NCBI RefSeq assembly: GCF_025464835.1
Contig: NZ_JAODMP010000011.1
Coordinates: forward strand, 1-54,435
Length of the DNA stretch: 54,435 nt
Direction of reading: 5' to 3'
Source: Mycetocola sp.
GTDB taxonomy: Bacteria; Actinomycetota; Actinomycetes; Actinomycetales; Microbacteriaceae
Shown: positions 25,351 to 33,785 of the stretch, one piece after another
Layout of the letters: every line of letters starts with the position of its first letter
How positions within the stretch are numbered: position 1 is the first letter of the stretch
Notes under the pieces: generated by a model
The model's database searches: none
The model's input: only the letters and a program-made list of their open reading frames with translations
What the model was told of the DNA's origin: nothing
Translations under genes and position numbers: made by a program

Positions 25351-25518
25351 AGATTCTCTCCTCGGCCTGTAAAAGCTCCGTGGTCGCACGCACGGAAGGA
25401 GATCACACGTTCATCAGGACCGAAGTTGCGAAAACATCCTGATAATCGTGCGATCTCCTGCTAACCGTTCCAACCACTTGTCTGAGACACCGGAACAGCG
25501 CCGGATAAGCAACCCCGG

Positions 25519-26700
25519 TCAGGACCCTGCGGCGTCCAGCTTCGCGAACGTGTCGCGTGCTATCCCGAGCGCCGAGTTCGCCGCCGGCAGCCCGGCGTAG
25601 ATCGCCGTGTGCATGATGGCTTCACTGATCTCCATCCGCGTCAGCCCGTTGGTGAGCGCGGCTCGGACATGCATGGCGAGCTCGTGCTCGTGGCCGCCGG
25701 TCACGAGAGCCGCGATGGTCAGGAAGCTTCGGGTGCGCAAATCCAGCCCCTGCCGCGCCCAGATCTCACCCCAGGCGTATCGGGTGATGAAATCCTGGAA
25801 GGCCGCCGTTTCTGGTGTGATGGCAGCGGTTGCCGCGTCGACGTGGGCGTCGCCGAGCACCGCGCGGCGGACGACCATACCCGCCGCATATGCGTCTGCG
25901 GCGGTCCGGGACTCAGGGGCGGCGGCACCGATGTTCTCGAGGAGGAGCGCGGAGAGAACGTCCGGTCGCTCGTACGCCGGAAGATGAGCGACACCGGGGA
26001 TCGTCACCTGGCGGGCACCGGGGATGGCGGCGGCGAGGTCAGCAAGCAGCGTCGGCGGCGTCGGCACGTCGTACTCCCCCGCGACGCACAGGGTCCGCGA
26101 ACGGATGCGGCCGACGGCATCCGTGAGGTCGAAGCCGGCGAGAGCCTGGCAGGCCAGCGCATAGGACTCGTCGTCGACCTCCATCAGAGTTTCGAGCGCC
26201 GTGGATCCGGCGGAGGGGTTGCGGTCGAGGAAGCCTGGCGCGAACCAGCGCTCCGAACTGCCCTGCACCTGCGCGGGTGTGCCGCTTGCGCGAACCTGCG
26301 CTGCCCGCTCCAGCCACTTGTCGGACGTCCCGATTCTGGCGGCGGAACAGACCACGGCCAGGCTGAGCACCCGCTCCGGGTATCGCAGAGCGAGTTCCAG
26401 TCCAATGGCCCCGCCGAGCGAGATGCCTGCGTAGTGGAACGAGCCTCCCCCTGCCGCTTCTACGGCCGCGATCACGGATGCCGCGAGTTCCGTGACCGTG
26501 AAACGCTCGCCGGCTGCGGGGCTGATGCCGTGCCCGGGCAGGTCGAACCGCAACACCCGGTGCTGGGCCGCGAGAGCACCAACGACGCCGTCCCATAGTG
26601 CGGTGGTGGTCCCGAGAGAAGGCCCGAGCACGATCAGCGGACCGTTCGCTTCCCCCGTTGCGGCGGGCTCGACGAGGCAACGGAGGATGGGTTGGGTCAT
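25519..26700 (-). CDS. pcaL: PcaL: 3-oxoadipate enol-lactonase fused to 4-carboxymuconolactone decarboxylase
   Basis: 393-residue fusion. Residues 1 to about 265 form an alpha/beta hydrolase (PcaD): oxyanion region LGPSLGTTTALW, nucleophile Ser94 in AGISLGGA, catalytic His in PGVAHLPAYERP. Residues about 285-390 form the all-helical decarboxylase (PcaC) with WGEIWARQGLDLRTRSF and GGHEHELAMHVRAAL. Together they convert gamma-carboxymuconolactone to 3-oxoadipate, two consecutive steps of the protocatechuate branch. Such PcaL fusions are typical of actinobacteria. The ATG at 26700 overlaps the pcaB stop (ATGA); the apparent open frame continues upstream but is only a shadow of pcaB. Confidence 0.93.
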   Translation of the reverse strand: MTQPILRCLVEPAATGEANGPLIVLGPSLGTTTALWDGVVGALAAQHRVLRFDLPGHGISPAAGERFTVTELAASVIAAVEAAGGGSFHYAGISLGGAIGLELALRYPERVLSLAVVCSAARIGTSDKWLERAAQVRASGTPAQVQGSSERWFAPGFLDRNPSAGSTALETLMEVDDESYALACQALAGFDLTDAVGRIRSRTLCVAGEYDVPTPPTLLADLAAAIPGARQVTIPGVAHLPAYERPDVLSALLLENIGAAAPESRTAADAYAAGMVVRRAVLGDAHVDAATAAITPETAAFQDFITRYAWGEIWARQGLDLRTRSFLTIAALVTGGHEHELAMHVRAALTNGLTRMEISEAIMHTAIYAGLPAANSALGIARDTFAKLDAAGS

Positions 26701-28199
26701 GACGGGTGTCCGCTTTCTGTGTTCTCGGTGCGGGCACGACGCCCGCGGTATTTCTCCAGCACCCGATCGATTCCCGCATCGGCCTGGCCGAGGTCGCCGG
26801 AGTAGTCGAATGCCGCCCAGATCTGGCGGCGGAGATCCTCGGATGCACCGGTCGAGGCCAATGCCCCTGCCAGGACGACCTGCAACGGACGGGACGTGTT
26901 GACCGATTCGGAGGACGCGCGGGTGACGAGGTCGAATGCTGCCGTCTTGCCCAGCGCTTCGGCCAGGATCGTCGTCACCCGTTCGCTGAAGACGAGCCCA
27001 TCGGTGATGTCGAGGTTGGCACGCATCCGGTCGTCGTCGACGATGAGGCGTTCGGCGAGCGAAGCGGCCCCCGTGACGGCGGAGATGGTGAGTCGCTCGA
27101 GTTCCCTCAACGCCTGCCACTCGGCATGCCAGGCCCCGCTCGGGCGCTGGTCTTCGGCGAGCATGCTCCCGTACAGTGTGGCGACCAGCCCGGGGACGCG
27201 GCGTGCTGCAGCGGCGACGAGCACAGCCGTCACCGGGTTGCGCTTGTGCGGCATCGCGCTCGACCCGCCTTGTCCACTGCCCAGGAGTTCACCGACTTCG
27301 GCGATTTCGGTGCGGGCGAGCACAGTGACGTCGAGGGCGAAAGCGCCGGCGACGCTCGTCGCTCCGGCAAGCACTGACGCAAGCTCCGAGATGACCAGAC
27401 GATCGGTGTGCCAGCTGAGCGCCGGTTCCGCGAGACCGAGCCTGGCAGCAAAACCGGCAAGCACGTCGCCCACGACAGCGTTCGGCTCGGTCTCCGCACG
27501 CCGGGCTCTCACGATGTCGGTGAGCACGGCGAGGTTACCGACGGCTCCTCCCAGTTGCACAGGCAGGGCAGCGCGAGCGGCGTCGAGTCGCTCACCGGCA
27601 CGGAGGACGGCATCGAGCCAGCCGGCCGCGAGCAGGCCGAAGCTCGTCGGCGAAGCCTGTTGTCCGAGGGTACGCCCCGCCATCACCGTGCTGCGGTGCG
27701 AATCGGCGAGGCCTGCCAGAGCGTCGGCGAGCGCAGCGAGCTGCCGACGAACCTCCCCGGCTACCCGGGAGGCGATGACCATCGTCGCCGTGTCGAGGAT
27801 GTCCTGGCTGGTCGCGCCGACGTGGATATGGTCTGAAGACCCGGCGCGCACAGACTCAGCCGCGGCGCCCAGGTGCTTGACCAGCGGGATCACCGGGTTC
27901 CCGCCTCCCCGCCCCTCGGCGGCGATGGCGGCAAGGTCTAGCGACGCGGCATCCTTCACCCGGTCAGAGACGTCGCCCATCCACTCCGGCGCGAGTCTCG
28001 CATCGATCAGCGACCGGGTCAGAGCCAGTTCGACGTCGACCATTGCCTGCAGCCAGGCGGCGTCGCTGGTGAGTTCGGTGGCACGCGTGCCGACACCGAG
28101 GGGCTCCAGCAGCCCCGCATCCCACGCCGACCTGGGCAAGGCGGGGGTCGTCGCATGGTGAGTGGACTCCGGAATCGCGCCTTCGCGCCGCTCACTCAT
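26697..28199 (-). CDS. pcaB: 3-carboxy-cis,cis-muconate cycloisomerase
   Basis: 500-residue member of the fumarase/aspartase superfamily. The signature GQGGSSAMPHKRNPVTA is present, as are the family segments HVGATSQDILDTATM and GRTLGQQASPTSFGL. It cyclises 3-carboxymuconate to gamma-carboxymuconolactone. At about 500 residues it is longer than many PcaB proteins (about 450), the extra part being C-terminal. Its ATG overlaps the pcaG stop by eight bases (ATGAGTGA), and its stop overlaps pcaL by four, so the operon is tightly coupled. Confidence 0.93.
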   Translation of the reverse strand: MSERREGAIPESTHHATTPALPRSAWDAGLLEPLGVGTRATELTSDAAWLQAMVDVELALTRSLIDARLAPEWMGDVSDRVKDAASLDLAAIAAEGRGGGNPVIPLVKHLGAAAESVRAGSSDHIHVGATSQDILDTATMVIASRVAGEVRRQLAALADALAGLADSHRSTVMAGRTLGQQASPTSFGLLAAGWLDAVLRAGERLDAARAALPVQLGGAVGNLAVLTDIVRARRAETEPNAVVGDVLAGFAARLGLAEPALSWHTDRLVISELASVLAGATSVAGAFALDVTVLARTEIAEVGELLGSGQGGSSAMPHKRNPVTAVLVAAAARRVPGLVATLYGSMLAEDQRPSGAWHAEWQALRELERLTISAVTGAASLAERLIVDDDRMRANLDITDGLVFSERVTTILAEALGKTAAFDLVTRASSESVNTSRPLQVVLAGALASTGASEDLRRQIWAAFDYSGDLGQADAGIDRVLEKYRGRRARTENTESGHPS

Positions 28200-28749
28200 T
28201 GAACTCCAGGAACACGGTCTCCTGTTCGCCCTGCAGGCGGATGTCGAAGCGGTACGACCCTGGCCCGTCTGGGACGCTCAACAAAGTCGAGCGCCGGTCG
28301 GCCGGCACCGCAGCGAGCACGGTGTCCGTGCTGTGAGCCTGGACGTCCTCGGGGAAATACGCCCGCGTGAACAGATGGTGGGTCAGCCCGCGGGCGAAAA
28401 CCGTGACGAGGACGGACGGGGCCGCGGCGGCGGAGGTGGCTCCCGGCTTCACCGTTGTGAACGCGTAGTGTCCGGCCAGGTCGACGCTGGCTCGACCGAA
28501 ACCGGTGAAGGCGTAACCGTCGGGCTTGAGGCTGCCGCGCTTGCTGCTCATCACGCCGGCCGAGTCGGCCTGCCAGATTTCGAGGATGGCGTCGGGGACG
28601 ACGTCGCCGTTCCCGTCGAACACGGTTCCGTGGACGCGGATGGCCTCCGGGTGGTGCGGTGGGACCAGTTCCCACCCCTTCTCGTATGGCAGGGCGTAGC
28701 CGAAGAACGGCCCGACGGTCTGCGACGGGGTCTGCCTGCCATCACTCAT
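28192..28749 (-). CDS. pcaG: Protocatechuate 3,4-dioxygenase alpha subunit
   Basis: 185-residue intradiol dioxygenase alpha chain, which pairs with PcaH and lacks the iron ligands. It begins QTPSQTVGPFFGYALPY, the usual alpha-chain start, and has the beta-sandwich segments VFDGNGDVVPDAILEIWQAD and LTHHLFTRAYFPED. The ATG at 28749 is chosen because it overlaps the pcaH stop as ATGAGTGA, exactly like the pcaG-pcaB junction; a GTG at 28761 is the alternative. It ends eight bases inside pcaB. Confidence 0.94.
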   Translation of the reverse strand: MSDGRQTPSQTVGPFFGYALPYEKGWELVPPHHPEAIRVHGTVFDGNGDVVPDAILEIWQADSAGVMSSKRGSLKPDGYAFTGFGRASVDLAGHYAFTTVKPGATSAAAAPSVLVTVFARGLTHHLFTRAYFPEDVQAHSTDTVLAAVPADRRSTLLSVPDGPGSYRFDIRLQGEQETVFLEFNE

Positions 28750-29515
28750 GCGCGTCTTCACTTTCCATCCAGGTGGACTTCGGGCCGGTCAGGACGATGT
28801 CCCAGCGGTAGCCGAGGGAGTACTCGGGCACGCTGAGGTCGTGGTCGTACGTCCCGATGAGTCGCTGGCGAGCGGCCGGGTCGGCGATGGACTGGTAGAT
28901 CGGGTCGAGAGCGAACAGCGGGTCGCTGGGGAAGTACATCTGGGTCACCAGACGCTGCGTGAACGCGTTGCCGAACAACGAGAAGTGGATGTGTGCCGGC
29001 CGCCAGGCGTTGAGGTGGTTGCGCCATGGGTATGGGCCCGGTTTGATCGTCCGGAAACTGTATCCACCGTCGTCGCCGGTGATTACGCGGCCGACCCCGG
29101 TGAAGTTCGGGTCGAGCGGCGCCGGATGCTGGTCACGTTTGTGCACGTACCGCCCGGCGGCGTTCGCCTGCCAGATCTCGACCAGCTGGTTGCGGACCGG
29201 GCGACCCTCCCCGTCGAGCACCCGGCCGCTGACCGTGATGCGCTCCCCGAGCGGTTCAGCGGAGTGCGCGATGGTGAGGTCGCTCTCGAGGGGACTCACA
29301 TCGGTGTGCCCGAACGCCGGGGAGACCCGCTCGATCTCCTCAGGGTCCACTCGCACGAGCTCGTGAGTCGGGTGGCGAAGCAGCGAGCTTCGGTACGGGG
29401 CGTAGTCGCGGCGAGGATGCAACTCTGGCGCTCCGCCGGCCTCGACCGCCCTGCGCGCATCCGCTTCGATGGCGAGGATCTCGTCGGTGATCTCGTCTTG
29501 GGTGTTCACTGTCAT
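28742..29515 (-). CDS. pcaH: Protocatechuate 3,4-dioxygenase beta subunit (iron-binding)
   Basis: 257-residue catalytic chain of the ring-cleaving Fe(III) dioxygenase, turning protocatechuate plus O2 into 3-carboxymuconate. The four iron ligands of the family are all visible: Tyr in AAGRYVHKRD, Tyr in KPGPYPWRN, and two His in WRPAHIHFS. Also present are LDPNFTGVGR and TQMYFPSDPLF. The ATG at 29515 is preferred over an in-frame upstream start as conserved sequence begins there. It is the first gene of pcaHGBL and follows a palindromic IclR-type site at 29619-29633. Confidence 0.95.
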   Translation of the reverse strand: MTVNTQDEITDEILAIEADARRAVEAGGAPELHPRRDYAPYRSSLLRHPTHELVRVDPEEIERVSPAFGHTDVSPLESDLTIAHSAEPLGERITVSGRVLDGEGRPVRNQLVEIWQANAAGRYVHKRDQHPAPLDPNFTGVGRVITGDDGGYSFRTIKPGPYPWRNHLNAWRPAHIHFSLFGNAFTQRLVTQMYFPSDPLFALDPIYQSIADPAARQRLIGTYDHDLSVPEYSLGYRWDIVLTGPKSTWMESEDAHE

Positions 29516-29618
29516 GGTGGGTCTTTCGCTGCATAACGGGCGATTCGAGCGCACGGGTGGGCCGCGAACCGGGTGATGGCATCAGTCTGGAAGCCGGGGG
29601 CGCCATTCCCAACGCGTA

Positions 29619-29633
29619 TTCCACTGAGTGGAA
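29619..29633. promoter_or_regulatory. IclR-type operator in front of pcaHGBL
   Basis: TTCCAC-TGA-GTGGAA is a perfect 15-bp interrupted palindrome, similar in form to TGGAA/TTCCA sites of IclR-family proteins. It lies 103 bases before pcaH and only five bases past the iclR stop. TAGTAT overlaps one side and might be part of a promoter. Confidence 0.6.
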
Positions 29634-29638
29634 GAATA

Positions 29639-30475
29639 CTAGGCCTCGGAGCGGCGGTAACCGAGAGCACGGCTGACCCCGTGGGCGGCCGCCCGCACCG
29701 CCTGTTCATGCGCCGGGTGCGGTCCGCGGGGAGCTTGGGGGTTGGTCCGGGTGACGATCGACACGGCAGCCACGACGAGACCGGTGCGATCCCTGATGGG
29801 GGCGGCGAGGGAGCTGGAGCCTGCCGTCATCTCCTCCGACATGACCGCAACACCGTGCGCGCGGATGCCGGCGAGACGCTTGCGCAGTTCGCCCGGCGAG
29901 GTCACGGTGCCCGGCAGGTATTTGTCCAGCGACTCGGACAGGTATGCGTCGATCAGGTCGTTCGGGGCGTAGGCGAGCAGTACCAGGCCGACCCCCGTCG
30001 AGTGCAGGGGCAAGCGGCCTCCGACGCGTGAGATCACGCGAACCGCGTGGTGGCCGGACAGCTTCTCGAGGTAGAGGGCGTCTCGCCCGTCGAGAATCGC
30101 GAGGTGGACATGCTCACGGGAGGACTCGTACAGGTCCTCCAGGTACGGCAGGGCGATGGTGCGCAGATTCCGCGCCGTCGGCGTCTGCACTCCGACCTCC
30201 CACAGCCGCATCCCCAGCGAGTACCGGCCGTCCTCCTGCCGGGCAAGGCCGCCCCATGACACCCATTCGGCAACCATCCTGTGTGTGGTTGAGAGCGGGA
30301 GCCCCGCCCGGTCGGCGATTGCCGTGAGAGTGAGCGATGAGGCCTGGGTGGGTGCGGTAAAGGCGTCGAGGATGGCGAACAGCCGGGCAGCGACGCTGCG
30401 GTCATCGACCGGGGGCGAGAGTTCGCCCTCGGCTTGCTGCTCGGTGAATCTGGCCCGCGCCGGCTTTCCTGACAT
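29639..30475 (-). CDS. IclR-family regulator, likely PcaR-like
   Basis: 278-residue regulator. A disordered N-terminal tail of about 25 residues precedes a winged helix (SVAARLFAILDAF; LTLTAIADRAGLPLSTTHRMV) and an IclR effector domain (LRTIALPYLEDLYESSREHVHLA; LPLHSTGVGLVLLAY; IRDRTGLVVAAVSI). It lies immediately upstream of and in the same direction as pcaHGBL, so the natural assumption is control of protocatechuate catabolism in response to protocatechuate or 3-oxoadipate. Whether it activates or represses cannot be told from sequence. Confidence 0.88.
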   Translation of the reverse strand: MSGKPARARFTEQQAEGELSPPVDDRSVAARLFAILDAFTAPTQASSLTLTAIADRAGLPLSTTHRMVAEWVSWGGLARQEDGRYSLGMRLWEVGVQTPTARNLRTIALPYLEDLYESSREHVHLAILDGRDALYLEKLSGHHAVRVISRVGGRLPLHSTGVGLVLLAYAPNDLIDAYLSESLDKYLPGTVTSPGELRKRLAGIRAHGVAVMSEEMTAGSSSLAAPIRDRTGLVVAAVSIVTRTNPQAPRGPHPAHEQAVRAAAHGVSRALGYRRSEA

Positions 30476-30564
30476 CCGTGCTCACGCTACAACACGCGCG
30501 GGTTACTGACGTTGGGAGGTTGTCGCAGGGGCCCGGATTCCCCGCAGACCCGGCAACTGGTGGC

Positions 30565-31404
30565 TCAGTCCCGCCAGGAATGTTTGGGCGAGTAATCGAG
30601 GATCCGGCGGGCCTTGTCGATCGAGAGCAGGGTTTCATGCGTGCCAACGTCCCTGGTCACCGGCACATCGGGGAACGCTGCGGCGAGGAGCTCGGCGTTC
30701 GGGCGGGCAGACACCGTGTCGGCCGCCGCGATGATGAACCGGTCGAAGCCGACGTCCTCCTGTTCGAGCGCGCGGAGCACCGCCTGCGCGCCGTCACGGG
30801 CGTCGATGTAACTCCACAGGTTCCACTTGCGTTCGTTCGCGTCGGCATCCCACGACGGGAACTGGGCGTAGTCTTCCTCGTCCATGACGTTCGAGAAGCG
30901 GAGCGCGACGATCTTCAGGTCGGGATGCCAGCGCACGAGTTCGATGGCCATCTGCTCCTCGAGGTGCTTGACGAGGGAATATGTGCTCTCCGGGCGAGCC
31001 GGGTACTCCTCATCGACCGGGATGTATGGCGGCGGCACGTCGAACGGGAGACCGAGCACGGTCTCGCTCGACGCGTACACGACATTGCGGATGCCTGCCC
31101 TGATCGCCGCCGCGAAGACGTTGTAGGTCGCCTGCATGTTGTTCGAGAACGTCGCTACGTTGCTCGTGAGACCCGGGGCGGGAATTGCCGCCAGGTGCAC
31201 AACCGCGTCGAACCCGCCGCTCTGGCCGTCCACCCCCAGCAGTGCGTCGAGAGTCTGCCCGTAATCGGTGAGATCGATGCGCACGAAGTTCCGGCCCCTC
31301 TCACCGGCGACGTCGAGGTTGACGACATCATGTTCCGCGTTGCGGAGCTCCCGCACAACGGTCCTGCCGAGCTTGCCTGATCCTCCGGTGACTGCGATTC
31401 TCAT
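30565..31404 (-). CDS. NAD-dependent epimerase/dehydratase family protein (extended SDR)
   Basis: 279-residue Rossmann protein. NAD-binding motif TGGSGKLG at residues 6-13, VVHLAAIP, and the catalytic YxxxK as YSLVK after the Ser of VYASSETV. The substrate domain carries LRFSNVMDEEDYAQF and a WSYID motif. Overall this resembles bacterial UDP-sugar epimerases or uronate dehydrogenases. Function uncertain. The ATG at 31404 lies six bases after CAGACT, with no ribosome-binding site, so it is probably leaderless. It is monocistronic. Confidence 0.8.
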   Translation of the reverse strand: MRIAVTGGSGKLGRTVVRELRNAEHDVVNLDVAGERGRNFVRIDLTDYGQTLDALLGVDGQSGGFDAVVHLAAIPAPGLTSNVATFSNNMQATYNVFAAAIRAGIRNVVYASSETVLGLPFDVPPPYIPVDEEYPARPESTYSLVKHLEEQMAIELVRWHPDLKIVALRFSNVMDEEDYAQFPSWDADANERKWNLWSYIDARDGAQAVLRALEQEDVGFDRFIIAAADTVSARPNAELLAAAFPDVPVTRDVGTHETLLSIDKARRILDYSPKHSWRD

Positions 31405-31472
31405 GGCGCCAGTCTGACCTATACCGCTCGACGAGGGAAATGGGATTGCGCCGGGCGTGGTTGGCTTGAATC

Positions 31473-31733
31473 ATGCAACTTGTTCTTTACACCTCGGCGT
31501 TCTGCGCCCCATGCGCCCAGGCACGATCGGTGCTGTCGGACGCCGCGCGGCTGGTTCCGCAGGCGACGGTGATCGAGCGGGACGTGGCCAGGGAGAACGT
31601 ACTGGCAGCCGATGACGGCATCCGGATGACCCCGACCGTCGTCGTTCTCGATGACGCGGGCATCGAGGTTTTCCGCGCTGTTGGCGTTCCCACCCTGAAC
31701 CAGGTGCTCACCGCGGCGGCGAAGGCACTCTAG
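31473..31733 (+). CDS. Thioredoxin/glutaredoxin-like small protein
   Basis: 86-residue protein with a thioredoxin-fold core: VLYTSAFCAPCAQA holds the redox CxxC (CAPC) near the N-terminus, and the cis-proline motif is MTPTVVVLD. It likely reduces or exchanges disulfides in the cytoplasm; there is no signal peptide. The ATG at 31473 follows TTGGCT by six bases and has no good ribosome-binding site. It is divergent from the epimerase gene. Confidence 0.8.
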   Translation: MQLVLYTSAFCAPCAQARSVLSDAARLVPQATVIERDVARENVLAADDGIRMTPTVVVLDDAGIEVFRAVGVPTLNQVLTAAAKAL

Positions 31734-31808
31734 GACCTTTCCGAGCGCCGGACGCGCCGACGGTCGGCGCTGGCGGGCGTGTCGCTGGTCGCGGGGCAGA
31801 ATAGAGGG

Positions 31809-32438
31809 GTGCCTTCCACCTACCTCGACCGACTCGTCGCCGATTCGACGGATCGGGTCGCCTGGCTGCGTGCGCGTTCACGCGGAATCACCGCAACGGA
31901 TGTGGCACGGCTGTCGGGTCCGGCGGCAATCGACGCGGTCGCTACGGAGAAGCTCGGCGGCGGTTCAGGTTTCTCGGGCAACGCGTACACCGACCATGGG
32001 CGTGTCCGGGAGCCAGAGATCGCCCGGTGGGTGGCCGCGACACACGGCATAGCCCCCTCGTCGGCGTTGTTCCATGCCGAGATCGAGCGACGCCACCTTG
32101 CTACTCCGGACGGTCTTGCGCTGACGTCATCGGGCGCGCTCGTGCTCGCCGAGATCAAGACGACGACGAAAGCGTGGCGCTCCGTCCCTCGCAACTACCT
32201 GCGACAGATCTGGTGGCAGCAGTACGTGCTCGGCGCCGAACGCACCCTCGTCGTGTGGGAGGAACACACGAACTTCGTCCCAGTCGATGATGAGCCGCGC
32301 TGCCGCTGGGTCGACCGGGATGAGAAGGAGATCAGCAAGCTGGTCGGCCTCGCCAACAACCTGATCGACGAGCTGCACCGCAGAACCACCCGCCCGTCGC
32401 GCTACCTCGTCCACGACGACCCGCACGACATCCCCTGA
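31809..32438 (+). CDS. YqaJ-domain nuclease-like protein
   Basis: 209-residue protein with the YqaJ/lambda-exonuclease type PD-(D/E)xK fold. Visible elements: the N-terminal RSRGITATDVARL, G-x-x-x-E region DHGRVREPEIARW, Asp in HLATPDGLAL and E-x-K in LAEIKTTTKAW, followed by Q-rich helix RQIWWQQYVLGAE. Such proteins are often phage recombination exonucleases, but many actinobacteria encode a chromosomal version without phage genes, as here. The GTG at 31809 lies six bases after CAGAAT (leaderless pattern); a GTG at 31779 is the alternative. Confidence 0.78.
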   Translation: MPSTYLDRLVADSTDRVAWLRARSRGITATDVARLSGPAAIDAVATEKLGGGSGFSGNAYTDHGRVREPEIARWVAATHGIAPSSALFHAEIERRHLATPDGLALTSSGALVLAEIKTTTKAWRSVPRNYLRQIWWQQYVLGAERTLVVWEEHTNFVPVDDEPRCRWVDRDEKEISKLVGLANNLIDELHRRTTRPSRYLVHDDPHDIP

Positions 32439-32569
32439 TCTGATTCGTTCCCGACCGGAACGACGCTGTAACACGGACGACGCATTCCGCAGCTTGACTG
32501 GGGCGATGGCATCGGCGATCGGGGGCTCTCATGCGTGAAGGTGTGTGGCTGGCGTGGCAGACTCGGGGT

Positions 32570-33577
32570 ATGACGACGAACGCGTTCTCAGATGATGCAG
32601 ACGACCTCACGGTTCCCGACACGATGCTCGCTGCGGTGATCGACAACCCAGGCGACGCCGACGTGTTCCGGCTGGATACCGTGCCAGTACCTGCCTCGTT
32701 CACCTCCGAGTTCGTTGTCAAGGTGATCGCTGCGGGCGTCAACCCCATCGATGCGAAGACCCGGGCCGGCAAGGGTGTGTCATCGGGACTCCGGTACCCG
32801 GCCATTCTCGGCAGCGACTTCAGCGGCATCGTCGTGAAGTCACCGTACGAAGCGCACCCGCTCTCCCCCGGCACCGAGGTCTACGGGATGGTTCCCGTGC
32901 CCCGCCAGCCAGGGACCTACGCCGAGTACATCGCCGTGTCGAGCCTGTCTCTCGCCCGCAAGCCGTCCAGCCTCTCCCACGTCGAGGCCGCCGGGGTTCC
33001 CCTCGCCGCCCTGACAGCGTGGGGCATGGTCGTCGAGGTCGCGAAGGCGCACCAGGGCCAGCGGATGCTCGTCCACGCAGGAAGCGGCGGGGTCGGCCAC
33101 TTCGCCGTGCAATTCGCGCGCTATTTCGGCGCCCACGTCATCGCCACCGGCTCCACCCTCAACCAGGACTGGCTCCGCAAACTCGGGGCGGCCGAGGTCG
33201 TGGACTACTCGACGACTCGATTCGAGGATGTGGCCACGAACATCGACGTCGTCATCGACCTGATCGGCAACGTGCACGACGAGACCGGGTCCAGGTCACT
33301 GTCCACCCTGAACCCAGGCGGCCTGATCGTGAACGCTCCGACGGGCAGTTGGCCGACCTTCCTCGATGAGGCAGCGGCCGCCGGCGTGCGAGCGACCACC
33401 TACAAGGTTGCGCCGGATGGGGACACGCTTTCGACGATCAGCCGGCTGCTCGAGTCTGGCGACGTGCGGGTGTTCGTCGATCAGGTCTTCGACCTCGCTG
33501 ACGTGTCCGACGCCCACCGCGCGGTCGAGTCAGGACACACGCGGGGCAAGATCGTCCTCACCGTACCTGGCCGCTGA
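32570..33577 (+). CDS. Zinc-independent NADP-dependent MDR oxidoreductase (quinone reductase-like)
   Basis: 335-residue medium-chain dehydrogenase/reductase. GroES-like domain first (VIAAGVNPIDAKTRAG; PAILGSDFSGIV), then a Rossmann domain with AGSGGVGHFAVQFARYFGAHVIAT and DVVIDLIGN. The structural-zinc cysteines and catalytic Cys/His of alcohol dehydrogenases are absent, placing it with quinone oxidoreductases. It probably reduces quinones or enones. The ATG at 32570 is six bases after CAGACT and is favoured; ATG 32531 is an alternative. Confidence 0.85.
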   Translation: MTTNAFSDDADDLTVPDTMLAAVIDNPGDADVFRLDTVPVPASFTSEFVVKVIAAGVNPIDAKTRAGKGVSSGLRYPAILGSDFSGIVVKSPYEAHPLSPGTEVYGMVPVPRQPGTYAEYIAVSSLSLARKPSSLSHVEAAGVPLAALTAWGMVVEVAKAHQGQRMLVHAGSGGVGHFAVQFARYFGAHVIATGSTLNQDWLRKLGAAEVVDYSTTRFEDVATNIDVVIDLIGNVHDETGSRSLSTLNPGGLIVNAPTGSWPTFLDEAAAAGVRATTYKVAPDGDTLSTISRLLESGDVRVFVDQVFDLADVSDAHRAVESGHTRGKIVLTVPGR

Positions 33578-33785
33578 CCGGGCCGCCCAGGAGCGCCTGG
33601 CCGAGTTCGCTCCGCAGGACGGCTTCTCGCTCGGCGCCAGGGCGGCACCGCTCGTCGTGACGTGGACGCTGAGCCTCGGCACGCCCGGTTGGGTACTGCT
33701 CGGGACCATCTTCCTGGCGTCCGCCGTCGGGATCTGGGGGGTCACCGTTCGGCACACCGCAGGAGCTACAGTGCCCGCTCCATGA
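33578..33785 (+). pseudogene. MFS transporter C-terminal remnant
   Basis: Directly after the oxidoreductase stop, a frame without a start gives ARAAPLVVTWTLSLGTPGW then VLLGTIFLASAVGIWGVTV and a short tail. It looks like the last membrane helices of an MFS protein. There is no upstream body, so it is a relic. It overlaps the 3' end of the convergent acetyltransferase gene. Confidence 0.4.

Noticed and set aside
26700-27120. N-terminal extension of PcaL
   Set aside because: The open frame upstream of 26700 overlaps pcaB in another frame and has Arg/Gly/Pro-rich shadow composition; ATG 26700 with ATGA overlap starts the hydrolase fold.
31809-32438. Prophage remnant (YqaJ exonuclease)
   Set aside because: No Bet/RecT partner, integrase, capsid or lysis genes nearby; chromosomal YqaJ proteins of this type occur alone in actinobacteria.
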